The translations under genes and the position numbers were made by a program. From the NCBI RefSeq assembly GCF_015558675.1, contig NZ_JADMOL010000010.1, forward strand, positions 26,992 to 90,991: DNA of 64,000 nt, read 5' to 3'. Positions 34,831 through 43,470 of the stretch are shown one piece after another (position 1 is the first letter of the stretch; the number at the start of each line of letters is the position of its first letter). This DNA is from Paenibacillus sp. 1001270B_150601_E10 (GTDB lineage: Bacteria; Bacillota; Bacilli; Paenibacillales; Paenibacillaceae). Under the pieces are notes generated by a model. That model made no database searches and had not been told where the DNA came from. It saw only the letters and a program-made list of their open reading frames with translations.

Positions 34831-35508
34831 GTGGTGAGCGCAAAGCTATTATACATAGAAGATGAACAGGAAATTGGGGATTGGGTCAGTTCTTTTTTAA
34901 AGGAGAAAGGCTACGAGCTTGAATGGCTGAAGCATGGTGATCATGCGATCGAAGCGGCAGCAGCCTGTCAATTGGCGATCTTGGATGTGATGCTTCCGGG
35001 GCTTGATGGGTTTACCGTTGGCCAACGGTTGAAGAAGGCTTATCCCGTGATGCCGATATTGATGCTGTCAGCAAGAACTTCTATTGACGACAAGCTGCAG
35101 GGCTTGGAATTTGCAGACGACTATTTGACGAAGCCCTTTCATCCAGAAGAACTGGCGGCCAGAATTGAAGTGCTGTTGAGAAGAGCCTGCATCGCCTCTC
35201 AAGAGGTACTCTCAATCAAGCATTTGTCCGTGTACGAGCAGGAGAACCGTATCGTCAACCACGAGAAGAATGAGGAAATCATGCTCACGGGCAAGCAATT
35301 TCAAATCTTTAAATACCTGCTTCAGCATCAAGGGCGTGTGATGACCAAGGAGCAAATCTATGAGTCGGTATGGGGAGAGACATATATGGAAGGCGACAAG
35401 ACGCTGATGGTCCATATTCGATATTTGCGTGAAAAAATAGAGCGCGACCCGGCGTCGCCTGAAATCATTGAGACGGTACGGGGACTCGGCTATCGGGTGA
35501 AAGCATGA
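34831..35508 (+). CDS. OmpR-family response regulator, cassette 2
   Basis: About 225 residues. The receiver has LLYIEDEQEIGDWVSSFL, phospho-acceptor LAILDVMLPGLDGF and the lysine in DDYLTKPFHPEELAARI. The DNA-binding part has LTGKQFQIFKYLLQHQGRVMTKEQIYESVWGETYMEGDKTLMVHIRYLREKIERD. The frame extends upstream to 34741, but GAGGAGG lies directly before the adjacent GTG codons at 34831/34834. A notable oddity is the missing glycine before ADDY: the family pattern GxExGADDY reads GLEFADDY here. It overlaps the kinase gene by four bases and heads a five-gene operon. Confidence 0.9.
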   Translation: MVSAKLLYIEDEQEIGDWVSSFLKEKGYELEWLKHGDHAIEAAAACQLAILDVMLPGLDGFTVGQRLKKAYPVMPILMLSARTSIDDKLQGLEFADDYLTKPFHPEELAARIEVLLRRACIASQEVLSIKHLSVYEQENRIVNHEKNEEIMLTGKQFQIFKYLLQHQGRVMTKEQIYESVWGETYMEGDKTLMVHIRYLREKIERDPASPEIIETVRGLGYRVKA

Positions 35509-36911
35509 TGAGACCACATGCCAACAGGCGCTATCGCAACAGCCTAACATCCAAGTATCTACTGATCATCGGCATCGCAATGCTGTTTATGCCGATTATT
35601 TTTCCGGTGGCCTCGATCTTATATTGGTTCATTAATGATGGCATATGGCTGCCGTCCTCTAATATGAATGAAAAGTACTCGAATGGCACCGTGCTTGAGG
35701 AGATGTGGCATCGGGAAGCCAAGTCATTAGCGAGCGCTCAGCCCGAGCACATAGATGAAAGACTACAGATGCTTAAGCAGAAATATCCGGAAATGTCTAT
35801 GTTCTGGGTAGACGGGTCCGATCAGACAAGATTGATGCTGCCGAAGCAGGAGAAGCTGCCAGAAAGATGGACGACAGCTGATTCCATTCAATTCATGAAG
35901 GATTCGTATAACAGCGATCCTTTTACTGTCGTTGCGTATATTGGCGATGATGAGAAGCTGGGGGAAGGCTTCATGGTGATGGAGCTTCCTAGGACGTATA
36001 TTCGGCCTAAGCAGATCGTTGCTAGCGACACGACCGTATACAGCGTGTTTGTATTCGTCATTTCGGGATTGTTTATTCTGATCTCCTGGCTGTTCTTTGC
36101 AAGGATTCGAAAGCGCCTGCTTCGATTAAAAGAGGCGATGACCTCACTTGACATGGATTCAGGAATCCCCCAACCTGTGGTCATGACGAAGCCTGATGAG
36201 ATTGGCCAGCTGGAGGAGGGCTATAACGATATGGTTGCTCAGCTCGAATATGGCCGTCGCCGTCAGCTGGAGGAGGAAGAGTTGAGAAAGTCCTTGATTG
36301 CGAACCTGTCTCACGACCTGCGAACACCCCTTACGGTCATACGCGGTCATCTTCATGCCCTGCATGAAGAATCGCTTTCCGAGAAGGGGAAGGAATCGGT
36401 TACTCGCATCGAAACGAAGATTAGCGATGTAAGCGAGCTGATCGACAACCTTCTCTCCTACAGCCTGCTGACAAGCGGCAGAATAGAGCTGAAGCGGGAG
36501 GCGTGTGACGTGCTTCGATTGGTCAAGGAAAGCGCAGCTGCCTGGTATCCGATCTGGGAGAAGGAAGGGATTGAGGCAGATATCGAGCTGCAGGGTGAGC
36601 CCTTGATATGGCAGGTTGACACGTTGTGGTTTAGACGAGTGCTCGATAATTTGTTCCAAAATGTCGTCCGCCATGCACGTTCAGGACAATACATTGGCAT
36701 CCAAACTGAGATTAGGGATAGCGATCATAAAGTAAGCCTTGTGATCTCCGATCGCGGTCCAGGCTTGTCTCACGCCTCGAACAGCAAGGGGACGGGAATC
36801 GGCCTTGCAGTCGTAGAAATGCTCACGAAGGAAATGGAGCTTGAATACACAGTGGTAAGCTCAGATTCTGGAACGAAGGTAAAGCTTACTGGATCTGCGC
36901 AGAAAGCATGA
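35505..36911 (+). CDS. Membrane sensor histidine kinase, cassette 2
   Basis: A 468-residue kinase. TM1 is around residues 17-40 (LLIIGIAMLFMPIIFPVASILYWF) and TM2 around 180-200 (SVFVFVISGLFILISWLFFA), with an extracytoplasmic domain of about 140 residues, then a HAMP-like linker. The histidine is in SLIANLSHDLRTPLTVIRGH. The ATPase has DNLFQNVVRHA, VISDRGPGL and GTGIGLAVVEMLTKEM. It starts at ATG inside the regulator's end (ATGATGA). It is the counterpart of the kinase at 32016-33434, with low sequence similarity outside the catalytic motifs. Confidence 0.9.
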   Translation: MMRPHANRRYRNSLTSKYLLIIGIAMLFMPIIFPVASILYWFINDGIWLPSSNMNEKYSNGTVLEEMWHREAKSLASAQPEHIDERLQMLKQKYPEMSMFWVDGSDQTRLMLPKQEKLPERWTTADSIQFMKDSYNSDPFTVVAYIGDDEKLGEGFMVMELPRTYIRPKQIVASDTTVYSVFVFVISGLFILISWLFFARIRKRLLRLKEAMTSLDMDSGIPQPVVMTKPDEIGQLEEGYNDMVAQLEYGRRRQLEEEELRKSLIANLSHDLRTPLTVIRGHLHALHEESLSEKGKESVTRIETKISDVSELIDNLLSYSLLTSGRIELKREACDVLRLVKESAAAWYPIWEKEGIEADIELQGEPLIWQVDTLWFRRVLDNLFQNVVRHARSGQYIGIQTEIRDSDHKVSLVISDRGPGLSHASNSKGTGIGLAVVEMLTKEMELEYTVVSSDSGTKVKLTGSAQKA

Positions 36912-36989
36912 TTTTTTAATGTAAATTTAAACTTCTGGTCGCTCTTCATTTAACCTTGGGCAGGTAGGATAAGTTCTGAGGTGATGATA

Positions 36990-37904
36990 GTGACCGCATT
37001 CGTGATCCAAACGAATAATTTAACCAAAACCTATAAAAAACAAGCAGCAGTGAAAAATCTGAATCTTGAGATTCAAAAAGGGGATATTTACGGCTTCCTA
37101 GGGCCGAATGGAGCTGGCAAGACGACAACCATCCGGATGCTGCTCGGATTGATTCAACCGACGCGAGGCTCAATTAAGCTGTTCGGCAAGGAACTTCAGA
37201 AGCATAAGATGGATATTCTAAGCCGGACGGGCTCTCTAGTCGAGTATCCATCCTATTACGGACACTTGACTGCTGTAGAGAATCTAGAGGCGATACGCCG
37301 AATTACAGGTGGCCCGGCATCGCGTATCGCAGAGGTGCTTGAGATCGTGCAGCTTATAAAAGACGCAAAGCGTGCTGTAAAAGGGTATTCACTCGGCATG
37401 AAGCAGCGGCTTGGCATTGCAGCAGCGCTTCTCAACAACCCGGAGCTGCTGATACTAGACGAGCCGACGAATGGGCTTGATCCCTCTGGCATTCAGGAGA
37501 TTCGTGAGCTGATCAAAAATATGCCCCGACAATTCGGGATTACCGTATTGGTATCCAGTCATCTCCTCAGTGAGGTGGAGCAAATGGCAGAGAAGGTTGG
37601 AATCATTCGAGAAGGGGAGATGGTGTTCCAAGGACGCATGGAAGAGCTGGTATCAAAAGCCTCGAGCGGGTTCCGTCTTTCCGTATCAGATCCGGAGGAA
37701 GCTATGGGACGGGTACTCGATATGGGCTTAGATGGTCGAATCAGAGGACAGCTGCTTGAGCTTGGGCCGTTAACAGATGCACAGATTGCTGAGCTCGTTC
37801 GTCATCTGGTGGAGCAGCGGCACGATATTTACCGTGTCGAGGAAAAGCGCAAATCGTTGGAGGACATCTTTATGCAGATGGTCGGGGAGGGAAGCGCATC
37901 ATGA
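36990..37904 (+). CDS. LanF-type lantibiotic-immunity ABC ATPase, cassette 2
   Basis: About 304 residues and clearly paralogous to the cassette 1 ATPase: NNLTKTYKKQAAVKNLNLEI at the N-terminus, Walker A FLGPNGAGKTTTIRML, E-loop GSLVEYPSYYGHLTA, signature YSLGMKQRLGIAAALL and Walker B LLILDEPTNGLDPSGIQEI. GTG at 36990 aligns the N-terminus exactly with the paralogue and is spaced from GAGGTGAT; GTG 36981 and ATG 36984 are alternatives. It lies 70 bp after the kinase and overlaps the first permease by four bases. Confidence 0.9.
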   Translation: MTAFVIQTNNLTKTYKKQAAVKNLNLEIQKGDIYGFLGPNGAGKTTTIRMLLGLIQPTRGSIKLFGKELQKHKMDILSRTGSLVEYPSYYGHLTAVENLEAIRRITGGPASRIAEVLEIVQLIKDAKRAVKGYSLGMKQRLGIAAALLNNPELLILDEPTNGLDPSGIQEIRELIKNMPRQFGITVLVSSHLLSEVEQMAEKVGIIREGEMVFQGRMEELVSKASSGFRLSVSDPEEAMGRVLDMGLDGRIRGQLLELGPLTDAQIAELVRHLVEQRHDIYRVEEKRKSLEDIFMQMVGEGSAS

Positions 37905-38617
37905 TGCTGCGTGCACTGTCCAGCGACTGGTTAAAAATACGTGGCAAAGGCATTTGGTTCCTTGCTGCATTAGGCCCGATTGGGCTTGTTGCGATGCAGG
38001 GATTGAATTTTGGCCTTCGCTACGATTATTTGATGAAGATGTATGCTGCTGATCCTTGGGGAGGCCTGCTTCAAAATATATTAAGCTTCGTGCCCATCGC
38101 ACTCTTCCTTGGCTGTACGCTAATCTGTTCCTTAATGGCAAATGTTGAGCACCAGCTAAGCTCGTGGAAGCAGCTGCTGGCGCTTCCCATTTCCAGGACG
38201 GCCGTCTACAGCGCCAAATTCACGCTTGCCGTGATCATTCTGCTCGTATCCTGTCTGCTTCTATCCATCGGTACGGCAGGTCTTGGATTAGCACTTCAGC
38301 TGGAGCTGTCCGAGATGCCTATTGTAGATGTGCTTCGAATCGGATTCGCGCCGTTTATCGCATCGCTTCCCCTGCTGGCGCTTCAGCTGTGGCTGTCTCT
38401 TACGACCAAGAACCAAGGGGTTCCGGTCGCAATTGGACTTACCATCTCTGTCTTGTCCGTATTTGCTTATAAGCTGAACGATGCCGTTCCGCTGAAATGG
38501 CCGCTGCTTGCCTACATGGGCCCCGGCCAGGTTCAAGTCCTTGCAGCGGGCGCCATACTTGGAACACTCATCGTGGCTATCGGCCTTATTCATTTTAATA
38601 GAAGGGACGTGGATTGA
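37901..38617 (+). CDS. LanE-type lantibiotic-immunity ABC permease, cassette 2
   Basis: A 238-residue permease with six hydrophobic segments. LSSDWLKIRGKGIWFLAALGPIGLVAMQG and ANVEHQLSSWKQLLALPISRTAVYSAKF correspond to the E permeases. The start ATGATG overlaps the ATPase stop, indicating coupling. It ends directly before the G permease (no gap), so the operon order is regulator, kinase, F, E, G. The order resembles the cpr/spa-type immunity operons. Confidence 0.85.
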   Translation: MMLRALSSDWLKIRGKGIWFLAALGPIGLVAMQGLNFGLRYDYLMKMYAADPWGGLLQNILSFVPIALFLGCTLICSLMANVEHQLSSWKQLLALPISRTAVYSAKFTLAVIILLVSCLLLSIGTAGLGLALQLELSEMPIVDVLRIGFAPFIASLPLLALQLWLSLTTKNQGVPVAIGLTISVLSVFAYKLNDAVPLKWPLLAYMGPGQVQVLAAGAILGTLIVAIGLIHFNRRDVD

Positions 38618-39352
38618 ATGAGAACCTTTTTCCGTGTATGGTCAGCGGAGTGGCTTAAGCTGTCCCGTTCAAGAATATGGCCGCAAATGATGTTGAGTGC
38701 AGCCATCGCACTACTAGTCGGTATCGTGGAGAAGCCAGAGGGACCAGATGCTATTGCCTGGCAGCAGCTGCTCGGCACGATGACTTTGCTGCATGCGATG
38801 CTGTTCCTGCCTCTATTAACGGGCATCTTTAGCGCGATGGTATGCCGCTTCGAGCATTCAGGCGGGGGCTGGAAGCAGCTGCTCGTGCTGCCCATGTCGA
38901 GAGGAATTCTTTATACAGCCAAATTTGCCGTTGTATGCACGATGATTATGATCGTTCAGCTGTTGTTTATGGCTGCCGTGCTGCTTGCAGGCTGGTTCCA
39001 TGGCTTTGGTCAGGCGCCTTTGCTGATGCTTGGAAAGAGTCTTCTAGGCGGCTTTATTGCGTGCCTGCCGCTTGCAGCCTTGCAGTTGGGCGTTTCCACC
39101 GCTTGGAGCAGCTTTGCCGCACCGCTAGCGCTCAATGTGGTCTTCACGATTCCGAACATGCTCATTATCAATTCAGCTACCTATGGTCCGTTCTATCCGT
39201 GGGCACAGCCGCTGCTCGCGATGCTGCCTCGCGGGGAAGCTGATTTTGGTGCATTCAACCTTCCTCTAGAAACGATCATGTATGTTATTGCTGGAGGTTT
39301 TCTTCTGTTTTTCATGGCGGGATTCGTTTATTTTCAACGAAAAGAAGTATAA
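38618..39352 (+). CDS. LanG-type lantibiotic-immunity ABC permease, cassette 2
   Basis: A 244-residue permease, identical in length to its cassette 1 counterpart. WLKLSRSRIWPQMMLSAAIALLVGIVEKPEGPD, CRFEHSGGGWKQLLVLPMSRGILYTAKF and the FTIPNMLIINSATYGPFYPWAQPLLAMLP tail are shared in position with it. It starts one base after the E permease stop. GC-rich codons contrast with cassette 1, so this copy fits the genome background and the other looks acquired. Confidence 0.87.
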   Translation: MRTFFRVWSAEWLKLSRSRIWPQMMLSAAIALLVGIVEKPEGPDAIAWQQLLGTMTLLHAMLFLPLLTGIFSAMVCRFEHSGGGWKQLLVLPMSRGILYTAKFAVVCTMIMIVQLLFMAAVLLAGWFHGFGQAPLLMLGKSLLGGFIACLPLAALQLGVSTAWSSFAAPLALNVVFTIPNMLIINSATYGPFYPWAQPLLAMLPRGEADFGAFNLPLETIMYVIAGGFLLFFMAGFVYFQRKEV

Positions 39353-39360
39353 GAGAATCA

Positions 39361-39392
39361 AAGCTTGTCCTTTAAGAAGGGCAGGCTTTTTC
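39361..39392 (+). terminator. Terminator of cassette 2
   Basis: AAGCTTGTCC pairs with GGGCAGGCTT (two G-T pairs) around an 8-base loop and runs into TTTTTC. The following 220 bp to the next regulator hold nothing recognised. Confidence 0.75.
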
Positions 39393-39614
39393 AATATTAT
39401 CATTTTTGATCGAGATCTATCTTTGAAGGCATATGATGATAACGCTCAGACATGAATGAGTGTTTTAGTTAAGGTACTAATCACCCTGTGATGGAGAAGT
39501 TTGCTGCTGTTATGCGATTGTATACACTCTGTCAACATGGTAGGATAAGCAATAATATGGTTAATCATTCCAAAAAAACGAGGGTTTTGTTTCCAGAAAA
39601 TGAGAGGTCATCCT

Positions 39615-40292
39615 ATGTCAAGAACAATACTGATTGTGGAAGACGAGCATATTTTGCGGGAAATTATGAAGGATTATTTACTAGAGGAAGGATATGCGGT
39701 CTTGGAGGCGAACGATGGGAAGCAAGCCCTGTCGCTATTTAACGAGCATGAAGTGGACTTGATTATTCTAGACATTATGCTGCCGGAGCTGGACGGATGG
39801 TCGGTGTGCAAGCGCATCCGTAAAGCATCGAATATTCCGATAATTATGCTGACGGCGCGCTCAGATGAGGACGATATGCTGCTCGGATTCGAGCTCGGCG
39901 CGGACGACTATGTGACAAAGCCGTATAGTCCGCCGATCTTAATGGCACGCGCAAAGCGGCTGCTGGAAAGCAGGCATATCCGCGACCAGGAAGCGGATAC
40001 CTTAACTGGAAGCGGTATTACGGTTCATTTTCCATCCCGATCCGTATTGGTAGAGGGAATCTCCAGCAGCTTGACGCATACCGAATTTGAAATATTGGCT
40101 TATCTCATGAAAAACAAAGGATTCATCATCACGAGAGAACAACTCATTACAAAAATATGGGGCTATGATTTCGTCGGGGACGATCGAACGGTTAACAGTC
40201 ATATTCGCAATCTGCGCTCCAAGCTGGGGGAACATGCCAAGTCCATTGTTACCGTCGTTCGATCAGGCTACAAATTCGAGGATCAGGCATGA
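39615..40292 (+). CDS. OmpR-family response regulator of the third two-component system
   Basis: About 225 residues. The receiver has ILIVEDEHILREIMKDYL, phospho-acceptor LIILDIMLPELDGW and DDYVTKPYSP. The winged helix has LTHTEFEILAYLMKNKGFIITREQLITKIWGYDFVGDDRTVNSHIRNLRSKLGEHA. The ATG at 39615 follows GAGAGGT with good spacing; the in-frame ATG at 39600 is inside that site. It overlaps its kinase gene by four bases. The genes it regulates are not evident, though the polysaccharide deacetylase downstream is a candidate. Confidence 0.9.
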   Translation: MSRTILIVEDEHILREIMKDYLLEEGYAVLEANDGKQALSLFNEHEVDLIILDIMLPELDGWSVCKRIRKASNIPIIMLTARSDEDDMLLGFELGADDYVTKPYSPPILMARAKRLLESRHIRDQEADTLTGSGITVHFPSRSVLVEGISSSLTHTEFEILAYLMKNKGFIITREQLITKIWGYDFVGDDRTVNSHIRNLRSKLGEHAKSIVTVVRSGYKFEDQA

Positions 40293-42112
40293 AGAGGAGC
40301 ATCGTATTCAAGCTTTTTCTGTTAACGACTGCGCTCTGCCTTTTTATCCTTGCGCTCGTTTTTGTGGGACAAACGCTGTTTTTTAAACAAGTGTATGTGC
40401 ATCAAAAGGTGGCCCTCGTAAAAACTGCTCTCGAAGTCTATGAACAAGACTACCTGAAGCATGCCGGAAACGCCCAGTCGATGGTCAAGCTGGAACAAGA
40501 TTTCTATCAAAAACAAGGCACATGGATCGCGGCACTGGACGATAGAGGCAATCTGCAGCATACCGAAGATTTTCAAATGGACATTTTGTTGGATCGTCCG
40601 GACGGCAGCTCTGGCGTAGGCGGTATCACGCTTACCGTTCCGTTGTATACGGTTATGAAGGTCGAGGACTTTAGCAGTGACAATCCGTTTTCGATTTCCT
40701 GGATTGAAGAGGGAAGACGGGTTGTCGTGGAAGCGCTAATCATAGATAATAAGCCCGTGGTGCAGCGGCTGGGGCGAAATATCTCCAATCTGTGGGTGGA
40801 TAACCCTCTGCTGAACCTACAGATGGTGAAGAAGGAATATGGAGTGGTCCCTCGATTCGGCAATCCAACGAAATATTTTGAAAAGTTCCCCTCGTTACTA
40901 GAAAAGGGGACGATTACGGCTATTCGGATACCGGATGGCGTAGGGGTATCGCGTTATTCCAATCATTTATTTCTGGATCTAATCAAAGCGTTTCAGGCAG
41001 ATCTGTTGTACGGCGACTATGACAGCGGGGCAAATCTGAGTTCGATTATCGATTATGAAGAAAACCATGTACAATACAAAATCTTCGTGAATCGCATCAA
41101 AGACCAGAGCGGGAAAGCCGCCTATCTATTCGCGATGACGTCGCTGCAGCCTGTAAATGAAGCCGCGGAGATGATGCAGCATTATTATGTATATATCATC
41201 ATTGCTACGCTGCTGCTGGTACTGCTGGTCTCGTTCTATTTCTCCCGCCGCATCGCTAGACCACTGCTTCGTATGAACAAGACGACGCAAAAAATGGCCG
41301 ACATGGACTTTTCCGAGAAAATACTGATCACAACCAAAGATGAAATCGGCAATCTGTCCAGTAATATTAATAAGCTGTCTACGCGGTTGCATGCTCATAT
41401 TTCTCGGCTAGAGGAAGACATTGAGAAAGAAAAGCAGCTCGAGCATACTCGCAAGGAGTTTATCTCTGGGGTATCGCATGAATTGAAAACGCCGCTTAGC
41501 GTTATTCAAAGCTGCTTATCCATTATGAAGGATGGAGTGGCCGGCCATAAGCGAGATTATTATTTTAAGGCAATGGAAGATGAAGTGAGACGAATGGATC
41601 TGTTGATCACAGATATGCTGGATTTGGCTAAATATGAGTCTGGCACCTATAAGATGGAGATGGAATCGTTTGATATTGCGGCTGTCCTTGAGCGAATAAG
41701 CGGGAAGTTCACTTCTGCTATCGAGAGCAAGCAATTGCAACTGCATGTTCATCTTCATCCGTTCGAGGTGGTGGCCAACCAGCGCCGGATCGAGCAGGTG
41801 ATCGTCAATTTCCTCATGAATGCGATTCGGTACACGCCGGAACGGCAGGCGATTATCGTTTCGATTCTGGATGAGAACGATACCGTGCAAGTCTGCATTG
41901 AAAATAAAGGAGTCCATATTTCTGTCGAACAGTTGGAGAGGTTATGGGACCGCTTCTATCGTGGGGAACCTTCCCGCCAACGCGCTTCCGGTGGAACCGG
42001 ACTTGGGCTTGCGATATGCAGAAAGATTTTGGAGCTGCACCGAGTGCCGTATGGTGTGACAAATACGCCAGAAGGTGTATTGTTCTATTTCCATCTGCAT
42101 AAAAAAAGGTAG
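40289..42112 (+). CDS. Large membrane sensor histidine kinase (HAMP type)
   Basis: A 607-residue kinase. TM1 is near residues 8-30 (LFLLTTALCLFILALVFVGQTLFF). A large extracytoplasmic domain of ~270 residues follows, then TM2 near 300-322 (YYVYIIIATLLLVLLVSFYF). A HAMP domain with RPLLRMNKTTQKMADMDFSEKI comes next, then the histidine helix EFISGVSHELKTPLSVIQSCL. The ATPase has NFLMNAIRYT, ENKGVHISVEQL, WDRFYRG and GTGLGLAICRKILELH. The external domain has no match I recognise. The start ATG overlaps the regulator's stop (ATGA). Confidence 0.9.
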   Translation: MKRSIVFKLFLLTTALCLFILALVFVGQTLFFKQVYVHQKVALVKTALEVYEQDYLKHAGNAQSMVKLEQDFYQKQGTWIAALDDRGNLQHTEDFQMDILLDRPDGSSGVGGITLTVPLYTVMKVEDFSSDNPFSISWIEEGRRVVVEALIIDNKPVVQRLGRNISNLWVDNPLLNLQMVKKEYGVVPRFGNPTKYFEKFPSLLEKGTITAIRIPDGVGVSRYSNHLFLDLIKAFQADLLYGDYDSGANLSSIIDYEENHVQYKIFVNRIKDQSGKAAYLFAMTSLQPVNEAAEMMQHYYVYIIIATLLLVLLVSFYFSRRIARPLLRMNKTTQKMADMDFSEKILITTKDEIGNLSSNINKLSTRLHAHISRLEEDIEKEKQLEHTRKEFISGVSHELKTPLSVIQSCLSIMKDGVAGHKRDYYFKAMEDEVRRMDLLITDMLDLAKYESGTYKMEMESFDIAAVLERISGKFTSAIESKQLQLHVHLHPFEVVANQRRIEQVIVNFLMNAIRYTPERQAIIVSILDENDTVQVCIENKGVHISVEQLERLWDRFYRGEPSRQRASGGTGLGLAICRKILELHRVPYGVTNTPEGVLFYFHLHKKR

Positions 42113-42114
42113 AG

Positions 42115-42145
42115 AGCGTAGAACTTTGGGTTCTATGCTTTTTGT
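42115..42145 (+). terminator. Terminator after the third two-component system
   Basis: AGCGTAGAAC pairs with GTTCTATGCT and is followed by TTTTT. Confidence 0.75.
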
Positions 42146-42264
42146 GTATATCTGATGATGTGGCTGAATCCCGGTCTTTGTTGATTTAACATGCAATCTT
42201 TATTTCATCTGCATGTTATCTTTATCTCTCTCTAATAGTCTGTTTATGCAGGAGGGGATGGAAT

Positions 42265-43122
42265 ATGGAAGCACGAACAAGCCTTGAACAGCATACGAAG
42301 GAAGGAAGGGGGAGAAAGAAGAATCGCGGCCGAATGATCATTGGTCTTGGGGGCATTATAATACTCGCCTTTTGTCTATTCTTTTTTACTGACTTGCTGG
42401 AGATGACGACAGGGAAGGAAGATGGGCAGAACCATCAAGCGGCGGAGCCAGCGAAGCAACAGGGGCAAAGCTCTCAAGACGCAGGGAATAACAGCGTTAC
42501 GCAGCCACAAGGAAAAGTCGTCTATTTAACATTCGATGACGGTCCAAGCGAATGGTCTGGGAAGTTTCTAGACATGTTGGATCAGCATGGAATCAAAGCC
42601 ACCTTTTTTATGCAGGGAAGCAATCTAGAGCGCTCTGACTGGCATTCGGAGGTAAAGCGCGCGGTGCGTGAAGGGCATTATGTCGGCGGACACAGCATGA
42701 CTCATCAATATAACAAGTTGTACGAAGAAGGGCAATTCATTCCGGAGATGAAAGAAACCCTGTCGCTTATCCATGATCTTACTGGGGAAAATCCCCGTTT
42801 GGTGCGACCGCCTTTTGGCTCTTCGCCGGGATTGGTAGATGAGCAGCTTCGCGATCAAATCGTAGAAGCTGGAATCAAAATCTGGGATTGGACCATTGAC
42901 TCCAAAGACTGGGATCTGAAGGATCATCCACAGCAAATCGTCGAGAACATTAAAATAGCGACGAAGAATGATATAGAAGTCGTGCTCATGCATGAGATGC
43001 CGCAAACGCTGCAGGCTCTCCCGGAGATCATAGCCTTTTATCAACAAGAGGGATACAGCTTCGCGGTGTACGATGCCGCAAAGCACTTTCACCTGAATTT
43101 TCTAGAAGATCATCGCTTGTAA
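42265..43122 (+). CDS. Membrane-anchored polysaccharide deacetylase (NodB type)
   Basis: A 285-residue protein with one N-terminal membrane anchor (residues ~26-48, IGLGGIIILAFCLFFFTDLL) and a Gln/Ala/Ser-rich linker. The catalytic domain has the NodB motifs VYLTFDDGPS (general-base aspartate), GGHSMTH (metal-binding histidines) and RPPFGSSPG, and ends with VVLMHEMPQT, where VLLHD is usual. It should deacetylate peptidoglycan N-acetylglucosamine or another wall polysaccharide outside the cell, a change linked to lysozyme and peptide resistance. AGGAGGGG lies eight bases before the ATG. Confidence 0.9.
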   Translation: MEARTSLEQHTKEGRGRKKNRGRMIIGLGGIIILAFCLFFFTDLLEMTTGKEDGQNHQAAEPAKQQGQSSQDAGNNSVTQPQGKVVYLTFDDGPSEWSGKFLDMLDQHGIKATFFMQGSNLERSDWHSEVKRAVREGHYVGGHSMTHQYNKLYEEGQFIPEMKETLSLIHDLTGENPRLVRPPFGSSPGLVDEQLRDQIVEAGIKIWDWTIDSKDWDLKDHPQQIVENIKIATKNDIEVVLMHEMPQTLQALPEIIAFYQQEGYSFAVYDAAKHFHLNFLEDHRL

Positions 43123-43213
43123 TGGGAGTGGAGACAACGGTTAATAGGCTCCATTCCGGATAGAAAGTGAAACGAACTGAAAGGAAGTCATGACACAGCA
43201 GATGAAGTGGGAT

Positions 43214-43318
43214 TTAAGGCTCTATTCGTCGACGAAGCATTTTGACCTCTTCTTTTAGAAGTTCATGTTCATACTCAAGCTGCTCAATGAGTTGGCGTTT
43301 CACTTTTTGATAAGGCAT
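43214..43318 (-). CDS. Small 34-residue coiled-coil protein
   Basis: The frame begins MPYQKVKRQLIEQLEYEHEL and ends VKMLRRRIEP, with an AAAGGTG sequence nine bases before the ATG. The heptad-like spacing of leucines/valines suggests a helix or coiled coil. It is shorter than Spo0E-family phosphatases and lacks the SQELD motif, so I give no family. It lies alone between the deacetylase and the HD hydrolase. Confidence 0.4.
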   Translation of the reverse strand: MPYQKVKRQLIEQLEYEHELLKEEVKMLRRRIEP

Positions 43319-43470
43319 AGCTTACGCACCTTTTCACAACATGTAATAAATATATATATGGATTGAAATGAGAAAGAAGGAATTCAGCTTCTTTTAGATG
43401 AATCTTATCGTATATATGAACATTATTCAGGTGGTTGTGAGCTTGGTTTGGGGGAGGGGAATCATCATTG

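Noticed and set aside
43214..43318. Spo0E-family phosphatase identity for the small gene
   Set aside because: The SQELD motif of that family is absent and the peptide is shorter than family members.
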